This document shows, piece after piece, positions 5,114 to 6,968 of a stretch of DNA of 6,968 nt. The position numbers and the translations under genes are program-made. Numbering within the stretch: position 1 is the stretch's first letter; the number at the start of each line of letters is the position of its first letter. The notes below the pieces were generated by a model. The model did no database searches, was not told the origin of the DNA, and saw nothing but the letters and a program-made list of their open reading frames with translations. The stretch is from an uncultured Bacteroidota bacterium (GTDB taxonomy: Bacteria; Bacteroidota; Bacteroidia; Chitinophagales; Chitinophagaceae): contig CAMLEX010000263.1 in the NCBI GenBank assembly GCA_946479055.1, forward strand, positions 1-6,968, given 5' to 3'.

Positions 5114-5383
5114 TTATGGGTAAAGTCTCTTGTGATTAGGATCTGCAGGCTTTTCATTCAATTGTAAAAGTTCATCAAATTCCCCCTCCAGGGAATATAA
5201 AAGCCTTGGCAAACGCTCAACAGTTATTTTCCAGCTACCTTCTTTATCACAACGCATTCTGTACTTAATATTTACATTGTCAAGATTAACTGCAATATGA
5301 TACCAGGGATCGAAACTTGAAGAAAGCACTCTTGTAAATTCAAATTGATGACCTCTGTAATTTCTGGTAAAAAAGTCTTTCAT
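5114..5383 (-). CDS. Conserved-type small hypothetical protein
   Basis: This 89-residue soluble protein belongs to no named family I recognise, but it has the look of a real gene. It has a mixed alpha/beta composition, a well-placed ATG at 5383, and a strand-rich core (HQFEFTRVLSS, WYHIAVNLDNVNIKYRMR, SWKITVERLPRLL) followed by an acidic helix (YSLEGEFDELLQLNEKP, residues 63-79). There is no signal peptide, membrane segment, metal-binding cluster or helix-turn-helix. Similar short proteins with a KxxGxWKI...LPxLLYSLExEF pattern are remembered from Chitinophagaceae, but this is recall rather than a search. It stands alone, converging with FAS1 and diverging from the cupin gene, with a large inverted repeat 31 bases upstream of its start. 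Confidence 0.7.
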   Translation of the reverse strand: MKDFFTRNYRGHQFEFTRVLSSSFDPWYHIAVNLDNVNIKYRMRCDKEGSWKITVERLPRLLYSLEGEFDELLQLNEKPADPNHKRLYP

Positions 5384-5413
5384 CTGTATATTTTTTAATT
5401 TGATTTTAGTCTG

Positions 5414-5488
5414 ATGAAACTTACCATGATAATCCGCCGCGGCGGACCCCTGTGTGATATAATGAAAATTTTATCATGGATGTTTCAT
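5414..5488. repeat. Large inverted repeat enclosing a GC-rich perfect palindrome
   Basis: ATGAAAC-TTA-CCATGATAA at 5414-5432 pairs with TTATCATGG-AT-GTTTCAT at 5471-5488, giving perfect 9-bp and 7-bp stems with a small internal loop. Next to the left arm, at 5433-5446, is the perfect 14-bp palindrome TCCGCCGCGGCGGA, very GC-rich against its AT-rich surroundings. The off-centre position suggests the GC palindrome was inserted into, or carried with, the larger repeat. It lies between the divergent hypothetical and cupin genes. In the remaining bases to 5697 I see only a small CTACAATGTAG dyad near 5526-5536 and no gene. Confidence 0.65.
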
Positions 5489-5697
5489 AATCAAAAAATT
5501 TAATTGAATTAAGCACCGGATCAACCTACAATGTAGTCTATTAAAACGGTTAATGCAGAAATATAAATTATGAAGCCTTGTAAAACAGCGCCCCGTTATT
5601 TCCTTTAGTCGAATGAATAAAGAAAAAAAAGGCGATACAAACTGAGAATCCTGTAATTCTGTATATATTGATGTCTTTTCAAAGGGCAACTTTGTTT

Positions 5698-6195
5698 ATG
5701 CTTACAGCTCAAGAGTTAATAACGCAATATCAACTGCAACCACATCCGGAAGGTGGTTTTTATTTGCAAACCTATCACAGCAACGGGATGATTCCGGGTG
5801 ATGCCTTGCCCAACAGGTTTAAGGGTAGTCGTTATTTTTCCACTGCTATTTATTTTTTGCTGGAAGGGAAACAATTTTCCGCATTCCATCGCATACAAAG
5901 TGATGAGCTCTGGCATTTTTATACAGGCATTGGATTGCATATTTATGTACTTTACCCGGATGGCAGGGGCGAAGTGCTCAAGCTTGGCGATGACCTGGAA
6001 AGTGGATATTCTTTTCAGCAAATGGTTCCCGCAGGTTGCTGGTTCGCCTCAAAACCCATCACTGAAAATGGATTTTCATTTGTCGGTTGTACGGTAGCAC
6101 CGGGTTTTGATTTTGCAGACTTTGAGCTGGCAGCGAAAGATGAATTGCTAAAAGAATATCCGCAGCATGAGGAATGGATTAATATGCTGAGTTGA
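5698..6195 (+). CDS. DUF985 / Cupin_5 family protein
   Basis: This 165-residue single-domain cupin carries the DUF985 (Cupin_5) signature: LQPHPEGGFYLQTY at residues 13-26, ring strands STAIYFLLEG (48-57), FHRIQSDELWHFYTG (63-77) with the histidines and the E/W pair typical of the pocket, then VPAGCWF (110-116) and VAPGFDFADFEL (133-144). It lacks a signal peptide, so it acts in the cytoplasm. The family fold is close to nucleotide-sugar epimerase-like and other sugar-binding cupins, but no reaction is established. The ATG at 5698, just ahead of LTAQELI, is chosen because it leaves family-like length. An in-frame ATG at 5671 would add nine residues. The stop overlaps the start of a hairpin shared with the converging methyltransferase gene. 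Confidence 0.9.
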   Translation: MLTAQELITQYQLQPHPEGGFYLQTYHSNGMIPGDALPNRFKGSRYFSTAIYFLLEGKQFSAFHRIQSDELWHFYTGIGLHIYVLYPDGRGEVLKLGDDLESGYSFQQMVPAGCWFASKPITENGFSFVGCTVAPGFDFADFELAAKDELLKEYPQHEEWINMLS

Positions 6196-6236
6196 TTAAT
6201 GGGATAAAGATACCTGGCTTATAATCCCGAATTAAT
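6195..6236. terminator. Possible bidirectional terminator hairpin between convergent genes
   Basis: ATTAAT-GGGAT-A-AAG at 6195-6209 pairs with CTT-ATA-ATCCC-GA-ATTAAT ending at 6236, around an 8-base loop. The stem is interrupted by small internal loops, and no clear T run follows, so termination is plausible only from its position between converging genes. Confidence 0.35.
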
Positions 6237-6293
6237 ATCAATAATGGATACGATTTTAGCTAATCCTGTAGTCATGTCCTGGTTGACACTGTT

Positions 6294-6872
6294 TTATTTT
6301 TTAACCGCAATTATTATTCCAGTAGACCAACCCTGTTTAGTTAGTAACAAATCTTCCCTTGTTTCTAAGTAGTTAATTAGGTTGATGGCTTTTTCCTGGT
6401 GCCCATCCGGCCAGTTAGGCTGGGGTAGCATATCATCAACTATATAAAGCCCTCCTTTGTTTAACATCATCAACACTTCGTCCAAAAGAAGATACTTCCC
6501 ATGCCAGGTGTCGGCAAAAATGTAATCAAACTTTTGTTGCTTATTTTCTTCAATCCATTTGCCTCCATCGGTAAGAATTAAACTCAGACGCTTATCATTT
6601 CCTAAAAATTGTTCAGCAATTTTCAAAAATACCGGATCATTATCAATTGATATTAGTGACGAATCATCATTCATCCCATCTAGTATCCATGATGTTGATA
6701 GTCCTGTTCCTGTTCCCAATTCAAGAAATTTACCCGATGGTTTTGAAGCTGCAAGTGTCCGGAGTAAAGAACATGTCAGTGTATCTGATGCCATTGAAAA
6801 ACCAGATATCCTGGTTGCTTCTTCAATGTCATGATAAGTTTTGGGGAAAGGCTGATTTATCTTTTCTGTCAT
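6294..6872 (-). CDS. SAM-dependent class I methyltransferase, O-methyltransferase-like
   Basis: This 192-residue cytoplasmic enzyme has the Rossmann-like SAM fold in order: motif I FLELGTGTGLST at residues 49-60, the acidic end of strand 2 SIDNDP at 75-80, LILTDGGKWI at 98-107 (a D-G pair at motif-II position), FDYIFADTWHGKY at 115-127, and GGLYIVDDML at 140-149. The layout, with A-D after strand 4 and VDD after strand 5, resembles the Methyltransf_24 and O-methyltransferase_3 groups that act on small molecules. No lid or substrate-specific domain is present, so the acceptor cannot be named. The ATG at 6872 opens MTEKINQPFPKTYHDIEEATR with no better start inside. The gene stands alone and converges with the cupin; no functional link is implied. 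Confidence 0.88.
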   Translation of the reverse strand: MTEKINQPFPKTYHDIEEATRISGFSMASDTLTCSLLRTLAASKPSGKFLELGTGTGLSTSWILDGMNDDSSLISIDNDPVFLKIAEQFLGNDKRLSLILTDGGKWIEENKQQKFDYIFADTWHGKYLLLDEVLMMLNKGGLYIVDDMLPQPNWPDGHQEKAINLINYLETREDLLLTKQGWSTGIIIAVKK

Positions 6873-6880
6873 GTATGTGT

Positions 6881-6940
6881 ATGTGGTGAGTCGTGATTAT
6901 ACATAAACCATCGGTATAAGACGAATTTAATACACCACAT
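6881..6940. promoter_or_regulatory. Short inverted repeat upstream of the methyltransferase gene
   Basis: ATGTGGTG at 6881-6888 is perfectly mirrored by CACCACAT at 6933-6940, starting 9 bases upstream of the methyltransferase ATG. An 8-bp pair 44 bases apart may be chance or a pair of operator half-sites. No promoter matching the Bacteroidota consensus was seen, and nothing else is evident up to the window edge. Confidence 0.25.
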
Positions 6941-6968
6941 TCAATAGCTCAATTAATTTATGTTGATG

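Noticed and set aside
5474..5689. 71-codon minus-strand open frame upstream of the cupin gene
   Set aside because: Composition is typical of translated AT-rich spacer, it overlaps the 5414-5488 repeat arm and the cupin upstream region, and it has no family features.

Overview
This 6,968-base window looks like Bacteroidota chromosome, probably Chitinophagaceae or a close relative. The evidence is the moderately AT-rich composition, the lack of Shine-Dalgarno sequences, one promoter matching the Bacteroidota TTTG-N20-TAnnTTTG pattern, and protein types typical of that phylum (ArsR/AHSA1 operon, FAS1 single-domain protein, large surface lipoprotein, DUF985 cupin). The placement is inference; there is no rRNA or marker gene. 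I found no tRNA, rRNA, CRISPR array, transposase or integrase.

Layout. Positions 1-909 hold a minus-strand operon: an ArsR-family repressor, an AHSA1/SRPBCC protein, and the first ten codons of a third gene (probably DoxX-like) cut by the window edge. Both gene gaps are 6 bases. Its promoter is readable, with two near-identical 19-bp dyads: one fills the -33/-7 spacer, the other lies between the -7 box and the start codon. Positions 905-1206 are noncoding and carry a long imperfect inverted repeat of the 'accacagag' intergenic type. Positions 1207-2441 hold two small minus-strand genes, DUF1801 and a two-helix DUF3592 membrane protein. They are separated and bounded by structured elements sharing the 9-mer GCCTATAAC, an arrangement resembling integron gene cassettes. 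Positions 2442-4218 are a 575-residue surface lipoprotein with its own terminator.

Positions 4219-4552 are a divergent intergenic region with nested inverted repeats, followed by a plus-strand FAS1 (fasciclin) protein. A conserved-type 89-residue hypothetical (minus) and a DUF985 cupin (plus) flank an intergenic region with a GC-rich perfect palindrome nested inside a larger inverted repeat. A SAM-dependent methyltransferase (minus) converges on the cupin at the right.

How the genes work together: only the ArsR-AHSA1-(DoxX) set is a clear transcription unit. The other genes look like independent small units separated by repeat-bearing spacers. No defence, biosynthetic or conflict system was recognised. 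The strongest observations are the two-operator ArsR promoter, the cassette-like DUF1801/DUF3592 segment, and a GC-rich palindrome read through as the C-terminus of the ArsR protein.
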